A DNA stretch of 64,000 bases from Paguma larvata (Eukaryota; Chordata; Mammalia; Carnivora; Viverridae). A model generated the notes under the pieces. That model did not search any database. It was not told where the DNA came from and was given only the letters and a program-made list of their open reading frames with translations. The stretch covers positions 44,664,659-44,728,658 of the forward strand of contig CM057842.1 in NCBI GenBank assembly GCA_030068075.1, written 5' to 3'. Below, piece after piece: positions 21,030-31,048 of this stretch. A program made the position numbers and the translations under genes. Within the stretch, counting starts at the first letter, position 1, and every line of letters begins with the position of its first letter.

Positions 21030-21960
21030 GGATTCATTGTTTGAACAATTGCTTACTGACCCTCTCCCATGTACAAAGTGCTTTGCTGGGCACTGGGAGG
21101 AATGCCCAGATGATTTGGGCAGAGACTGTATCCACGAGAGATTTATACAGTCTAATGGGAAAATAAGGTGTGATGAAGCTTGTCTATGTGGAGATAAAAC
21201 TGTCAGGAAAGTGTTCTCCTGGGACACCAGCTGGGTCATGGGATCTCATTTAGTAAGCACCTTTTTACAGGAGAGGTAGGATTTTATCTGCACTTTTAAG
21301 CCTGAAAAGGATTTATAGTATAGAAACAAGGGTATGTTCTCAAGTCCCATTGAACTTAGATCAGGTCAGACCAGGGCATGACATCACATGGGCTGGTAAC
21401 AACTCTCCTTGACCAGGAACATAGAGTGTGTGGAGGTCGTCAGAAATAAGATTGGAAAGGAGGACGAGGCCAGGTTCTAGAGCACTCTGGGTGCCTAAAG
21501 TGTTAGGATTTTATTCTCTGGTGAGGCTTCGAGGGTTTTTAATGTAGGGGACTGACCTAAGAATAATCCCCTTTGGGAGGTGGATCTGGTATGGCAAGGC
21601 AGGAGATCATGAGGATGTGAGCAAGGGTAAAAAATAGGAGAGACGCAGGAGAAGTGGTAAGGGTGGAGCCGATAGGACTTGGTCACTGATTAGATGTGTG
21701 TGTCAGACAGGGAGGACTGGATTGAGGTTGACTGAGGATGAGAGAACTCGGGCAGGACTGACATTGTTAGTTTTGAACAATTCTGAGAAAGAAACCAAAT
21801 GGGATATCCAGTAGTAAGTAGGAAATGATGACCAAGAGCTTGGAAGGCAAGCCTAGGTAGTATCTCAGTCTGGGAGAGGTGACTGCCCAGGGATTGGATA
21901 AGGTCACCACGAGAGCAAGGCAGAGACAAGGAGAGAATGGGAGGGAGAATGTCATTAAGG
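21030..21960 (+). repeat. Diverged LINE-like fragment
   Basis: Starts like the 19590 piece ('gcttactgaccctctccc', 'tgctttgctgggcactggga') and continues with G/A-rich wording including 'gtgaggcttcgagggttttt'. A weak call with approximate limits. Confidence 0.4.
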
Positions 21961-22539
21961 TGCTCAAAACATGCCAAGTGGTTGATTGTCCTTTTTGGCT
22001 CTAGTAACAGTCATAGGAATAGTAACCTTAGGTTGGAGTAGAGGGCAAAGGAATATAGAAAATGAATGAACAGGGAACCCAAGAGTTTGTATATAAATCA
22101 AAGGAAACTATCAGAAATGAAAAATAATGAACCAAGATAATTTCTAGTAGTAAAAACCTATTTTTCTCTCTTAATTTTTTAAAATCAAAGCAGCCAATAT
22201 CCCCCTTCTCAAGGACCAGAGTTGGCATTTAATACTTGCTGAAATAAAGTAATGTTTTATAGAGGATGGAGTAAGTAGTGAGTGATTTATTGTTCGGATT
22301 ATTAAGTTTCAGGTTGCTGACGTTTAGATGTCAAGGTGCTGGAGACAGATTTGATAGACCCCATGGCAGTCTGTTGTTGAAGTAACTGTTGAAGTCTAAG
22401 CCAAATATTTGGCTCACTTAATCCTTAAAGTGATTGATGCAAAAATACCAGGCCCAGCCAGAGTAGGATGGCCTGGCACAGTGTTACAGGTGGTATGCTA
22501 ATGTAACCAGTCTGTTTCCATTTCCACTTGAATCTTTAG

Positions 22540-22678
22540 TTTATTTTGAATGTGAGGTTGGATTATAGGATCTCCTGCCTCCTGTGTATATTTAAGCGAG
22601 AATTTGATGAAAGCAATTCCCAGACTTCAGAAACATCATCCGGAAGCAGCAGCCAAGAGGGGCCAAGTAATGTACCAG
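22540..22678 (+). CDS. ITPR1: ITPR1 exon 12: Cys-rich helix and serine-rich linker
   Basis: Encodes F980-P1025 and one base of G1026 ([20 protein letters not shown] through [12 protein letters not shown]). It begins with a helix holding C-L-L-C and ends in a serine-rich, flexible linker ([20 protein letters not shown]), likely disordered. The acceptor is 'cttgaatctttag' and the donor GTTAGT. The exon is 139 nt, phase 0 in and 1 out. Confidence 0.97.
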
Positions 22679-23382
22679 GTTAGTGATTCCAGAATGGGAT
22701 TTCAGCAATAGAATGGGATGTGGGTCTGCTAAAAACTGGGGATTCAAACAGTGCATGCTACAAAAAAAGGATAAAATGAGTATTTTGAATATTATTGTAA
22801 TTTAGAACAAAATCCTGGGAGCTATCCTTTTTGGGCAGAGGAATTAAAAGAGTTTGGATCTCTTCTGGGTTAGGTCTTCTTTCCTTCCACCTTGGAGTGT
22901 CTTAGTCATACAGCATCTGAGGGTTCTAGCGTTCTTGTTACATGAAAGGCCAAAAAAAAAAAAAAAAAAAGAAACATAACCCTTTAAGAACATGTATTGT
23001 CCACTATCAACTTTGACTCATGATGGAAGTTTTCCTCTGCCCAGGAAATAGTGGTAAAGGGTAAGGGGGAGGGTGTTGGTAGTAGACAGAAGCCTACCTC
23101 TCAAGGCCTGAGCTTCCTGCGGATGAGGCCATCACTCTGCTCTACCAAGGGGATGATGATCATGGATGGGTAGGACCTTGGCCGAAGTGTGGAACACTGC
23201 ACACCAGAGCCACTGGACAGTGTGATCTGGGTGTACCTGGCTCCACAGCTCTGCAGTATAAGATTCTGGAAGACTTGAGGTTAACCTATGGGCAGGGGCA
23301 AGGCTATTTTTGGGAAAGTTCACCAGCATCCTATTTTTTTTAGACCTTTCTGCACCTAAAGCTATGTTCTCTATATTTTCAG
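22679..23382 (+). other. ITPR1: ITPR1 intron 12
   Basis: 704 nt, unique apart from an A-run at about 22952-22970. No exon or interspersed repeat was recognised. Confidence 0.82.
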
Positions 23383-23437
23383 GTACTCTTGACTTTGAAC
23401 ATATTGAAGAGCAAGCAGAAGGCATCTTCGGAGGAAG
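23383..23437 (+). CDS. ITPR1: ITPR1 exon 13: 55-nt exon with a GA donor
   Basis: Encodes G1026 (split), T1027-G1043 and two bases of S1044 (TLDFEHIEEQAEGIFGG). The acceptor is 'tatattttcag'. The conserved product F-G-G-S-E-E-N requires the exon to stop at 'ggaggaag', but the next bases are GAAAGTAT, not GT. Compared with a consensus GTAAGTAT the only change is A for T at intron position 2. The nearest GT (23442) would add 4 nt and put TGA next when joined to the normal exon 14 start. So the intron is GA-AG, or the base is a mutation or an error. The exon is 55 nt, phase 1 in and 2 out. Confidence 0.92.
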
Positions 23438-24974
23438 GAAAGTATATTTTCAATATTCAGTTTTATAGGTGGTTCTAAGATTCGGAAGCCTCCTTTTGTA
23501 TTGCTCTGAAAGGCTTTTTCCTTCATTTTTCTAGGAAGTGATTAGTCTTTGGGTTTAGGTTATTTTATGGCTATCTTTGTAACTTTTAGTGCTCAGGTCA
23601 AAACGATATTAGTCGTGCGTGTGTGTTTCGTGCCTAAGATAGGAAGAACGTTAGTAGGTTTCCCCAAATACACATTTTCTAGGATTTCTTTAGTGGTGAA
23701 AAATAGGGTTGAAGGAAAAAGGGGATTGAAAACAGAGTGAAGTTGACAAAGTCAAGTGCTTCTGCTGCTGGTGGACCAACATTTTTATCCCTGAGCTCTT
23801 GAGAGCCCATGCAACAACAGTAACAAAAGTACACCTGTCCCTAACATTAGATTAATGTATGATTTCCTTTTTAAAAGATTGGATTAATCAATGTTGATTT
23901 CAAACATTAGTGTGAGATCCAAACACCTATCAGACTTGAATAGCTAATGTAAAGCCTTTAAATTTTATATTAGTAATATTACTTACTGTGATGAAAGATA
24001 CTGATTTTGTGAAACAGAGTGTGTTGAGTTCAGTATGATGACACTCCTGTGTGCTCTATTGTATCTCAACTTTCCTGATATTGACCCAGCAGTGAAACTG
24101 TCTTCACACCTTTTTTGGAGTATGTAGTACAAATAGAGTATTTTCATGGGAAATCCTCTCTGTGCTTTTCTTGCTAGCCTGCAAACATGAAGGTTCCTTA
24201 GATGGTGGACACAATATAGGCACTGATGCAGTAATTGAATGGCAGAGCTCAGTTCTGCAGTAGTCTGCAGTTCGATCCAGGACATGCTCATTAATTTTTT
24301 CATTATGAAAATGACACACAGTTATCACACCTCTGACAATTTGGTCATTAACCCCAGTTTGGAGAACACTCTTCAAAGCGGGGTCTGCAGACTACTTGCC
24401 ACCAGTTTGTGACAGGGTAAAGTCCACAACATGGGAGACACCATTTGGGTACTTTTATGGCAGCTTGATACGGCCACAGCATCCAAGTGTCTGATCAGTG
24501 GGCCTGTAAGACTAAGACACCAGTTAGCTGTAAAGTAGAAGTGAAAGAGGCCAGTCCTTCACCACAGGTGTTTTGATAGGTGTCGAGTTACAACATCTTA
24601 AATAAAAAATAAAACTCCTCTTTAGAAGAAACACAACTGTATGCCATTCTCAAACCACAGATGAGACCCAGCAGAATAACACTCAAATCAGAGAGTCATG
24701 AATCTGGATAAAAAGTCAGTTCCCATCACTGTGGGAAGGTAGGGACTTTGGCTTAGAATCTGACAGTTGTGACCTCCTCATGGTCTGCACATAGTCCATT
24801 TGAACTTAAAATGAGATTGTGTTATTACAGGAGCTTACTAAAATTCAAGTCACCCGACCGAGGTTGACCACAGGGTTAGAACTATGACTGGTTGACATGT
24901 GTCTAGGCTGAAGTGTATGAGAGAAGGGTGTTTGGGGGCTCATCTGGCCTTTCCCCTTCTGTGCACTCCTTTAG
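23438..24974 (+). other. ITPR1: ITPR1 intron 13 (apparent GA-AG intron)
   Basis: Begins GAAAGTATAT and ends 'cactcctttag'. No well-known repeat was identified within; around 24330-24620 there is possible old transposon sequence. No exon seen. Confidence 0.78.
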
Positions 24975-25140
24975 TGAGGAGAATACACCGCTGGACTTGG
25001 ACGACCACGGCGGCAGAACCTTCCTCCGAGTCTTGCTGCATTTGACAATGCACGACTACCCACCCCTGGTGTCAGGGGCCCTGCAGCTCCTCTTTCGGCA
25101 CTTCAGTCAGAGGCAGGAGGTCCTGCAGGCCTTCAAACAG
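24975..25140 (+). CDS. ITPR1: ITPR1 exon 14: helical-domain segment before the second armadillo region
   Basis: Encodes S1044 (split) to Q1099 ([20 protein letters not shown] through [10 protein letters not shown]). It has an acidic start ([10 protein letters not shown]) followed by armadillo-like helices ([20 protein letters not shown]). The acceptor is 'cactcctttag'. A second AG lies 4 nt inside the exon ('tgag|gag'), which matters for the odd preceding donor. The donor GTAGCT leads into a G-run. The exon is 166 nt, phase 2 in and 0 out. Confidence 0.97.
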
Positions 25141-25164
25141 GTAGCTGGGGGGGGCGGGGGGAGG

Positions 25165-25211
<47 letters not shown>

Positions 25212-25269
25212 GTATCGTCATTGGCTATCCAGGAGGCCATGGTGACACTGACATATTGCATTCACTCAG
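25141..25269 (+). other. ITPR1: ITPR1 intron 14, only 129 nt, filled by G-run and (TG)22
   Basis: This is the shortest intron in the window. After GTAGCT comes a G-rich block (25147-25164), then TG repeats to 25210, then 59 nt to the acceptor 'attcactcag'. The pyrimidine tract is poor, so recognition probably depends on intron definition and on proteins bound to the G and UG runs. Confidence 0.93.
25166..25210. repeat. (TG)n microsatellite inside intron 14
   Basis: 45 nt of uninterrupted TG (22 units plus T), preceded by the G-rich run at 25147-25164. The transcribed strand carries UG repeats, the known preferred target of TDP-43 and CELF-type proteins. Confidence 0.98.
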
Positions 25270-25440
25270 GTTCAGCTGCTTGTTACCAGCCAAGATGTGG
25301 ACAACTACAAACAGATCAAACAAGACTTGGACCAGCTGAGATCCATTGTGGAAAAGTCGGAGCTTTGGGTGTACAAAGGGCAGGGCCCTGACGAGGCCAT
25401 GGATGGTGTCTCTGGTGAAAATGAGCATAAGAAAACAGAG
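25270..25440 (+). CDS. ITPR1: ITPR1 exon 15: start of second armadillo region
   Basis: Encodes residues 1100-1156 ([20 protein letters not shown] through [10 protein letters not shown]). A long charged helix with a heptad-like pattern ([20 protein letters not shown]) leads to the conserved ELWVYKG and then a polar, probably disordered tail. The acceptor is 'attcactcag' and the donor GTGGGT. The exon is 171 nt, phase 0 at both ends. It is the first of eight consecutive frame-neutral exons. Confidence 0.97.
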
Positions 25441-25931
25441 GTGGGTGAGGGATAGGGCCCGCTGCCGGAGGAGATGGATGGGCTCCTCAAACAAGTGAAT
25501 ACCCTCCTCTGGTTTCATGTAAAAGTGCACATTGTGGGATGAACTTTACTCTCAAGAGATCTGCTTGTTAAGTAGCCAGAGTAACACCCATTTTCCCAGG
25601 AAATAAGCTGCAGAATGGAAGGGTAGTCACTTCTCCCCATCACCTGGAACCACAGGGAACAGGCTTTGCTGTTGAGTGGCCCCAGATTTCCCTTGCAGAC
25701 CCACCCAAGAAAGAGCCCTTCTCACTAAGCTGGCCTGCCATCCTCTCCCACGTCAAGGAAATCCTGTCAATCAGAAGAGAGATGAACAAATGACTCGGGC
25801 TTAAACCCAGTGTGACCATAGGAAACTGCAAAAGCTCCTATTGTTTCCTAAATGCTGATGACCATCCAAACACACAGACTGTATAGTCCAAGGGCTGAAT
25901 GAACCACACTTACATTTATTTTGGTCCCTAG
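25441..25931 (+). other. ITPR1: ITPR1 intron 15
   Basis: 491 nt, unique, with no repeat or exon recognised. Confidence 0.85.
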
Positions 25932-25997
25932 GAGGGGAATAACAAGTCGCAGAAGCATGAGAGCACCAGCAGCTACAATTACAGGGTGGTAAAAGAG
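25932..25997 (+). CDS. ITPR1: ITPR1 exon 16: 66-nt polar linker exon
   Basis: Encodes residues 1157-1178 (EGNNKSQKHESTSSYNYRVV-KE). It is short, hydrophilic, serine/asparagine-rich and probably part of a disordered loop before the second RIH domain. The acceptor is 'tggtccctag' and the donor GTGAGT. The exon is 66 nt, phase 0 at both ends, so it could be skipped without a frameshift; I have no evidence that it is. Confidence 0.96.
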
Positions 25998-26474
25998 GTG
26001 AGTGGTCATGCTGCTCTTTTTTCCTTGTGTGTTAATTCTCTAAGGAGAGATAGTTGCTAACAGTCAACTCGAAGATGCAAACACTTGAACTTTTTCCTTC
26101 ATGTAAAGTTAAACAGGAAATAAAAAGCTCCCAGAGGTTAAGTGCATGGATTTTAGGGTCAGATCTGGGTTCGAATCATCCTCTGCGGCTTGTTATTTGT
26201 GTGCCCTCAATTTTCTCCCCTTTTAGAGGTGCAGCCAGCACCTCTGACTCTGAAGGTTCGTAATTGACCAAAGGATTAATTGATAGAATTGTCAAGCCTT
26301 TTGTCCGTGGCTGGCACGTAGTGTCTACCGGTGAGAGCTCTAGTTTTTTAGAAATCTTTTCATAGGGCGGTTCACAGTTGGAAGGTTGGGAGTTTTGTAT
26401 TTTTCACCCCAGAGCAAACTCTTCCCAAGTCCTTGGCAATGAGGTGGAGTCTAACCATTTTATGAGATCAATAA

Positions 26475-26624
26475 TCCTCCCTCCCTCCCTCCCTCCCTCC
26501 CTTCCTTCCTTTCTCCCTTCCTTCCTTCCTTCCTTCCTTCCTTCCTTCCTTCCTTCCTTCCTTCCTTCCTTCCTCTCTTCCTTCTTTCCTTCCTCCCTCC
26601 CTCCCTCCCTCCCTGTCTTCCTTT
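26475..26624. repeat. (CCTT)n/(CCCT)n tetranucleotide tract
   Basis: 150 nt of cct/cctt units, pyrimidine only on this strand apart from a G near the end. It abuts the tail side of a reverse SINE, so it probably grew from the SINE's A-rich tail. Confidence 0.97.
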
Positions 26625-26848
26625 TAAAGTTTCTTTATTTATTTTGAGAGAGAGAGAGAGAGAGAGAGAAAGAGTGCACCATGCAAGCAGTAGGGGACAG
26701 AGACACATGAAGAGAAAGAATCCCAAGTGGGCTCTGCACGGTCAGCGTGGAGCCTGATATGGGGCTCCATCTCAGAAACCGTAAGATCATGACCTGAGTC
26801 AAAGTCAAGAGTGGGACGCTTAACCAACTGAGCCACCCATGAACCCCT
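26625..26848 (-). repeat. Carnivore SINE, older type
   Basis: Reverse copy from 'ttctttatttattttgaga' to 'aactgagccacccatgaac'. It has 'agaatcccaagtgggct' in place of the young diagnostic box. Confidence 0.9.
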
Positions 26849-27059
26849 AGAAATCTTTCTGAAACTCTCCCACTTTTGGTTGAAGACATAATCCACTTCG
26901 TATTCTGGAAGGGCATGTTCTTAACCATTTGGAGACTTGGCTTGATGTGATTAAGGGATACTACATATCTAAGGAATCTCTCATGTTTAAGGTGTTTAAT
27001 ATGTCATGATCACATCTGCCTCCCTGTCTACAGCCAGCACCTACAGTCTTTTCTCAGTT

Positions 27060-27350
27060 ATGCTTCCCAGTTTTCTGAAGTTTATTTCTTTCATTTTTTT
27101 TTTTTTTGAAATAACTTTTGGGCTTCACAGAGATAGTTGACAAAAAAAAATTGTTATCTTGCTAAAGTGTGACACGCAGTCACTTGATACATACACTCTG
27201 TGAAGTGATGATCACCATCCGGTTAATTCACACATCCATCACCCCACATGGCAGGCTCTTTGAGAACACTTCAGATTGACTGTCATCAGATTTCACACAC
27301 ACAGGCACCTTCGCTGACTGCTGTCACTGCACTGTACACTAGACCTCAGA
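27060..27350 (+). repeat. LINE 3'-end fragment (L1M type)
   Basis: The wording 'cacagagatagttgacaaa', 'gtgatgatcaccatccggtt' and 'caccccacatggcaggct' is typical of old L1 3' untranslated ends. It stops about 50 bp before exon 17. Confidence 0.6.
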
Positions 27351-27397
27351 ACTGAGAGGTTGGTCTTAGGTACACACTTGGAGTCTCTTTATGACAG

Positions 27398-27535
27398 ATT
27401 CTGATTCGGCTCAGCAAACTCTGCGTTCAGGAGAGCGCCACCGTGAGGAAGAGCAAGAAGCAGCAGCAGCGCCTGCTCCGGAACATGGGTGCGCATGCGG
27501 TGGTGCTTGAGCTGCTGCAGATCCCCTACGAGAAG
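27398..27535 (+). CDS. ITPR1: ITPR1 exon 17: second RIH domain
   Basis: Encodes residues 1179-1224 ([20 protein letters not shown] through [10 protein letters not shown]). It is the start of the second RIH/armadillo repeat region, with a basic cluster ([13 protein letters not shown]) followed by the conserved [17 protein letters not shown]. The acceptor is 'ctttatgacag' and the donor GTGAGT. The exon is 138 nt, phase 0 at both ends, and GC-rich compared with its flanks. Confidence 0.97.
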
Positions 27536-28419
27536 GTGAGTGAGGCCCCCTCCCGGGGCGGTGGCTGCTCCCCACACAGGAGCAGGCCCCCGTGTTTTCC
27601 GAAACCCTCCACATTGGGATAGCATTGGTGTAGACATGGAATTGACTTGGCGATGGTGAACATAAGGCAGTTGTGGGTAACTTGCACGAAACAGGGTGTC
27701 ATAAAATAGTTCCCTGTAACCTGCCTCCAGGTTTAAGATTCTGTGATTAAGAAATAAGAGTCTGTTGATTCTCCACTTGCTCCCACGCCACACTGGATGC
27801 AAAGGTCAGATGGACGGAGCTATATCTGCACATGAGATTGTGCTATGTACTGGGTCGTCTGCAAATGCCATTCGGGCAGCGTAAGCCCTGGCGGTTACTC
27901 AGTGCATGTGGGAACATGGGGCTTGCCCACTTTCGAGGTGCTCAGTAGTGTGCTGATTTCTGGTTAGATATTTGGATCTGTCCAGGTATACTTTGTTCCA
28001 AGTCCTCTTGTCTGTTGTTAGAAGTTACACTCTGTCCCATTTTTTCATGCCAGCATTTGTCGTGGACCAAGACAGGATTTAGGGAAGTAGGGTAACAGTG
28101 CTCTGCCCTGTGCGGCCTGACAGGGCAGTTTCAAAAGCATCTACTCACTTTCAAAATCCAGCACAGTTGTCATGGGGTTCCCACTTGACTGGTGAGGCTT
28201 GGGGAAGTTGAGAGTCCCAGGGCACGGACTTAGTCTCTTGAGGTCACCAGTGACTTCCAGAGAGACTTGCTGGTGAAGAGTTGGCTAAAGAAGACTCCCT
28301 GCCAGTGCTTGGAGAGTGCCCGGCCCTGCACTGGGTCATCTCCGTTCACCAGCTCATTTCATCCTTAAGACAGCACTTGAGATAGGTTGTCCTATCAGTA
28401 GCCCCATTTTATTTTATTT

Positions 28420-28626
28420 TATTTTTTTAACATTTATTTATTTTTGAGAGAGACAGAGTGTGAGTCGGGGAGGGACAGGGAGAGAGAGGGAGGCACAGAA
28501 TCCGAAGCAGGCTCCAGGCTCTGAGCTGTCAGCACAGAGCCCGATGCGGGACTTGAATCCACAAACCGTGAGATTATGACCTGAGCTGAAGTTGGACACT
28601 TGACTGACTGAGTCATCCAGGTGCCC
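28420..28626 (-). repeat. Felid CAN-type SINE
   Basis: Reverse copy from 'acatttatttatttttgaga' to 'gactgagtcatccaggtgcc'; full length. Confidence 0.93.
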
Positions 28627-29153
28627 TTGTTATTAGTAGCCCCATTTTAGATAAGAAGACTGGCCAGAGGTTCAGTACCTTCCCTGGATGGCCCAACGAC
28701 ACATAGCAGAGCCAGATCTGCTCACCCGTGAGGCCCAGGTCCTGCTCGCTGTACCTTGTCTTCCCCATACCTCACTTGTGCCTGCTGCCCTATACTCCAG
28801 GAAGTTCTTGGCAAAGGCCGCCCCCACAGTCATGGGGCCTTTGTTGTTCAGCCTAGTCAAGCTTTTCAGGAGCCACAAATAAAGTATAAGCTTAATCCCT
28901 CTGACAGGTCACGAAGTTAACTAACTTGAATATAACTTGAATATAAGTATACTTGTCATCTGAACTTGGCTGACATGTGGACTAGAACCAGCAAGCTGAA
29001 TTACCTTGCTATGTGTAAAGAATGTGAGAAGGTAGTTTGCTGGCCATGTCTTTGCTTTCTAATTTCATTAGTTTCCTTAATGAAGAAAATCCCTTCAAAG
29101 AGGAGTGTTAAAGTAACAGGTAACGTGATTCGGCTGGGGATCTGGGGTGGAAC

Positions 29154-29155
<2 letters not shown>

Positions 29156-29197
<42 letters not shown>
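29156..29197. repeat. (TG)n microsatellite
   Basis: 42 nt of uninterrupted TG repeats (21 units). Confidence 0.98.
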
Positions 29198-29198
<1 letters not shown>

Positions 29199-29644
29199 CT
29201 GGTTTGATCTGGGGTGGGTACAGATATCCCATTGTGGAGAACAGCGGAAGGATTCCTGCCAGCAGATACTCTCCTGTTATGTGGTGTCTTTAGAGCTTAC
29301 CTGCCTCGTAAAAGTCCATTTCACACGACGAAGCCTTTGGTTTCCATGAGCCCCAGAAGATTCTCCTTTGAGCCGAGGGAGTGAAAAGAGTGCAGAACTG
29401 TTGGAGACTACTACTGTCAACCAGCAGGGTCTCTCTGCCCCAAGGCCTCTGATTTCTCAGAGCTGGAGGGTTTGCCACCTTCCCTGTTAGTAGGAGACAT
29501 GTGTAATATATACTCTGTTGTATGGGATTTGCTATTCATGTCCTCTTGAACTCTTCTGTTTTTGACTGTTAAAGATGGTAGCTCAGATTCCTTCTGTCAG
29601 TGGTTCTGACAGATGTGCCCTGTTTTCACCCAGGGTTATTGTCT

Positions 29645-29828
29645 AGACCAGGGTGAGCAAGCTGTAGACCTGAACCAAATCTAATCTGCCATCTGTTTTT
29701 ATATAGCATAGTAGGTAAGAATGATTGTTAACATTTTTAAATAGTTATATCTTTAGTGGTACCTGCATCATGTCCTCTCCTTGCTTTTTGATCCACAAAG
29801 CTACAAAGTATTTGACCCTTGGCCTAGA
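29645..29828 (-). repeat. Old hAT-type DNA transposon (family name uncertain)
   Basis: The ends are inverted repeats of the kind 'agaccagggtgagcaagctg ... cctagacc', with the internal motif 'ctgccatctgtttttatata' and 'taagaatgattgttaacatt'. It matches the same family as the element at 38215-38445 in the opposite orientation. Confidence 0.55.
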
Positions 29829-29849
29829 CCAGAACCAGTAGCTAACATT

Positions 29850-30060
29850 TCCTGAGTAATTACTATCTAAGCACTTGACTTGGATTTTCTCATTTAATCT
29901 TCAGAGCGACCATATGAAGTATGCATATTTCTTATCTCAGTTTTATTGATGAGGAGACAGAGACCCCGAAGGGTTAAGTAACTTGCCCAACATCACATAG
30001 GTAGTGAATGGTAGATCTGGGGTAAGAGCTAAGCTGTCTGGTTTCAGGGCCTGCCTTGCT
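29850..30060 (-). repeat. MIR element
   Basis: Reverse MIR: 'ttctcatttaatcttcagag', 'gatgaggagacagagacccc', 'gttaagtaacttgcccaac' and 'catcacataggtagtgaat'. A clear copy. Confidence 0.85.
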
Positions 30061-30240
30061 ACCTGCTATGCTGTCTGGCCAGGAATCGTGGACTCAGTGA
30101 GTAGGGGTAATTATTCCATTTTTGGAATTCTCATTTCATTTTTACTATATTTAAAAGTTTGCTTTTTTAGAATTGGGCAAATGGCAATAGGTTTTATGCT
30201 TTTGTCTTATAATGGGGCATCTAATGCTTTACAAATACTG

Positions 30241-30380
30241 AGTACAGTATATGCTGTTACTGTAAGAAGGAGGTGGTAGGGCAAGGTAAGATATATTTGT
30301 ATTTTTTTCTTAACATTTTTTATTACGTTGAATTTTAGCACTAGAGAGTTGCAGTACAGTATATGCTGTTACTATAAGAA
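30241..30380. repeat. 84-bp insertion flanked by 28-bp direct repeats
   Basis: Positions 30241-30268 and 30353-30380 match over 28 bp with one mismatch (both begin agtacagtatatgctgttac). Between them lies a segment that is also found, 85 of 88 bp identical, at 31368-31455. The arrangement looks like an insertion of copied local DNA with duplication of the target. Confidence 0.92.
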
Positions 30381-30414
30381 ATAAGAATTGCATGATCAGC
30401 TGTTGAAATGCCTC

Positions 30415-30485
30415 GAGGCAGGTATTATCCCATTTTGCAGATGGGAAAATGAACTCTTAGGTTAGATGCTGAGCCAGAGATGACA
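30415..30485 (-). repeat. MIR fragment
   Basis: Core only: 'ggtattatcccattttgcag' followed by 'atgggaaaatgaactctta'. Confidence 0.55.
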
Positions 30486-31048
30486 AGCAAAGGATTATGG
30501 CACGTGTATTTGCCCAAATTGACAATCTAAAGAGATTCCCACTCTATTATGTGATCTCCTGCCAAAAATTAATGCATGCGTGTGTGAGGCGGATTAAAGA
30601 GAGTGAGCCCGAGAGCTGGGCGCTGTGAGCTCACTGCTAGCGATGCAGCCGGCCACTGCTCTACTGTCACTGTTCCCAAAAGGGGTGGGTTCAGAAGTTT
30701 CAGGCATTGCTAGAAGTGAAATCCCAGAGGCTTCCTCTCACCTTCCACTCTGTATCGCGTTTTTCTGCGAAGCAAATCTTTTTATATCTGCCCAAGGCTA
30801 GTGGAAGAGAATATAGGAAAATTGAATAAGTTACTGACGTCTTTTCACTGTCAGCAATGTGGCACCCCAGCATCTTTACACAACAGGCCCTCAGCAAGCA
30901 CCTCAGCTAGAACCCACTTAGCAGGTGATGAGCGAATCACAGAACCTGATCTCTAGGCCTAGAGATAAGTGCTGTCTCCTGCTGACCTTCTCTTGTCTAC
31001 CGCATAGCCCCTTTCAACTGAGTTTTTCATCCCCTTCCTTCCACACAG

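Larger units (their letters stand above)
19220..22539 (+). other. ITPR1: ITPR1 intron 11
   Basis: 3.3 kb. It contains an old LINE-type piece (about 19590-19960), a reverse SINE (20157-20363) and a diverged LINE-like piece (about 21030-21960). The rest (19220-19590, 20400-20950, 22000-22530) is unique, with no exon found. Confidence 0.8.
25998..27397 (+). other. ITPR1: ITPR1 intron 16
   Basis: Holds a CCTT/CCCT repeat (26475-26624) running directly into a reverse SINE (26625-26848), then an L1M-type 3' end (about 27060-27350). The first 450 nt look unique. Confidence 0.88.
27536..31048 (+). other. ITPR1: ITPR1 intron 17
   Basis: 3.5 kb. It holds a reverse SINE (28420-28626), a (TG)21 tract (29156-29197), an old hAT-type element (about 29645-29828), MIR pieces (about 29850-30060 and 30415-30485) and an insertion-like block at 30241-30380. 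27540-28400 is unique. Confidence 0.85.

Noticed and set aside
25167..25391. Open frame starting in the TG repeat and running through exon 15
   Set aside because: It reads exon 15 in the wrong frame; the true frame starts at 25270 after the acceptor.
26378..26726. Open frames on both strands over the CCTT tract and SINE
   Set aside because: They follow the simple repeat and the GA-rich SINE box; there is no coding signature.
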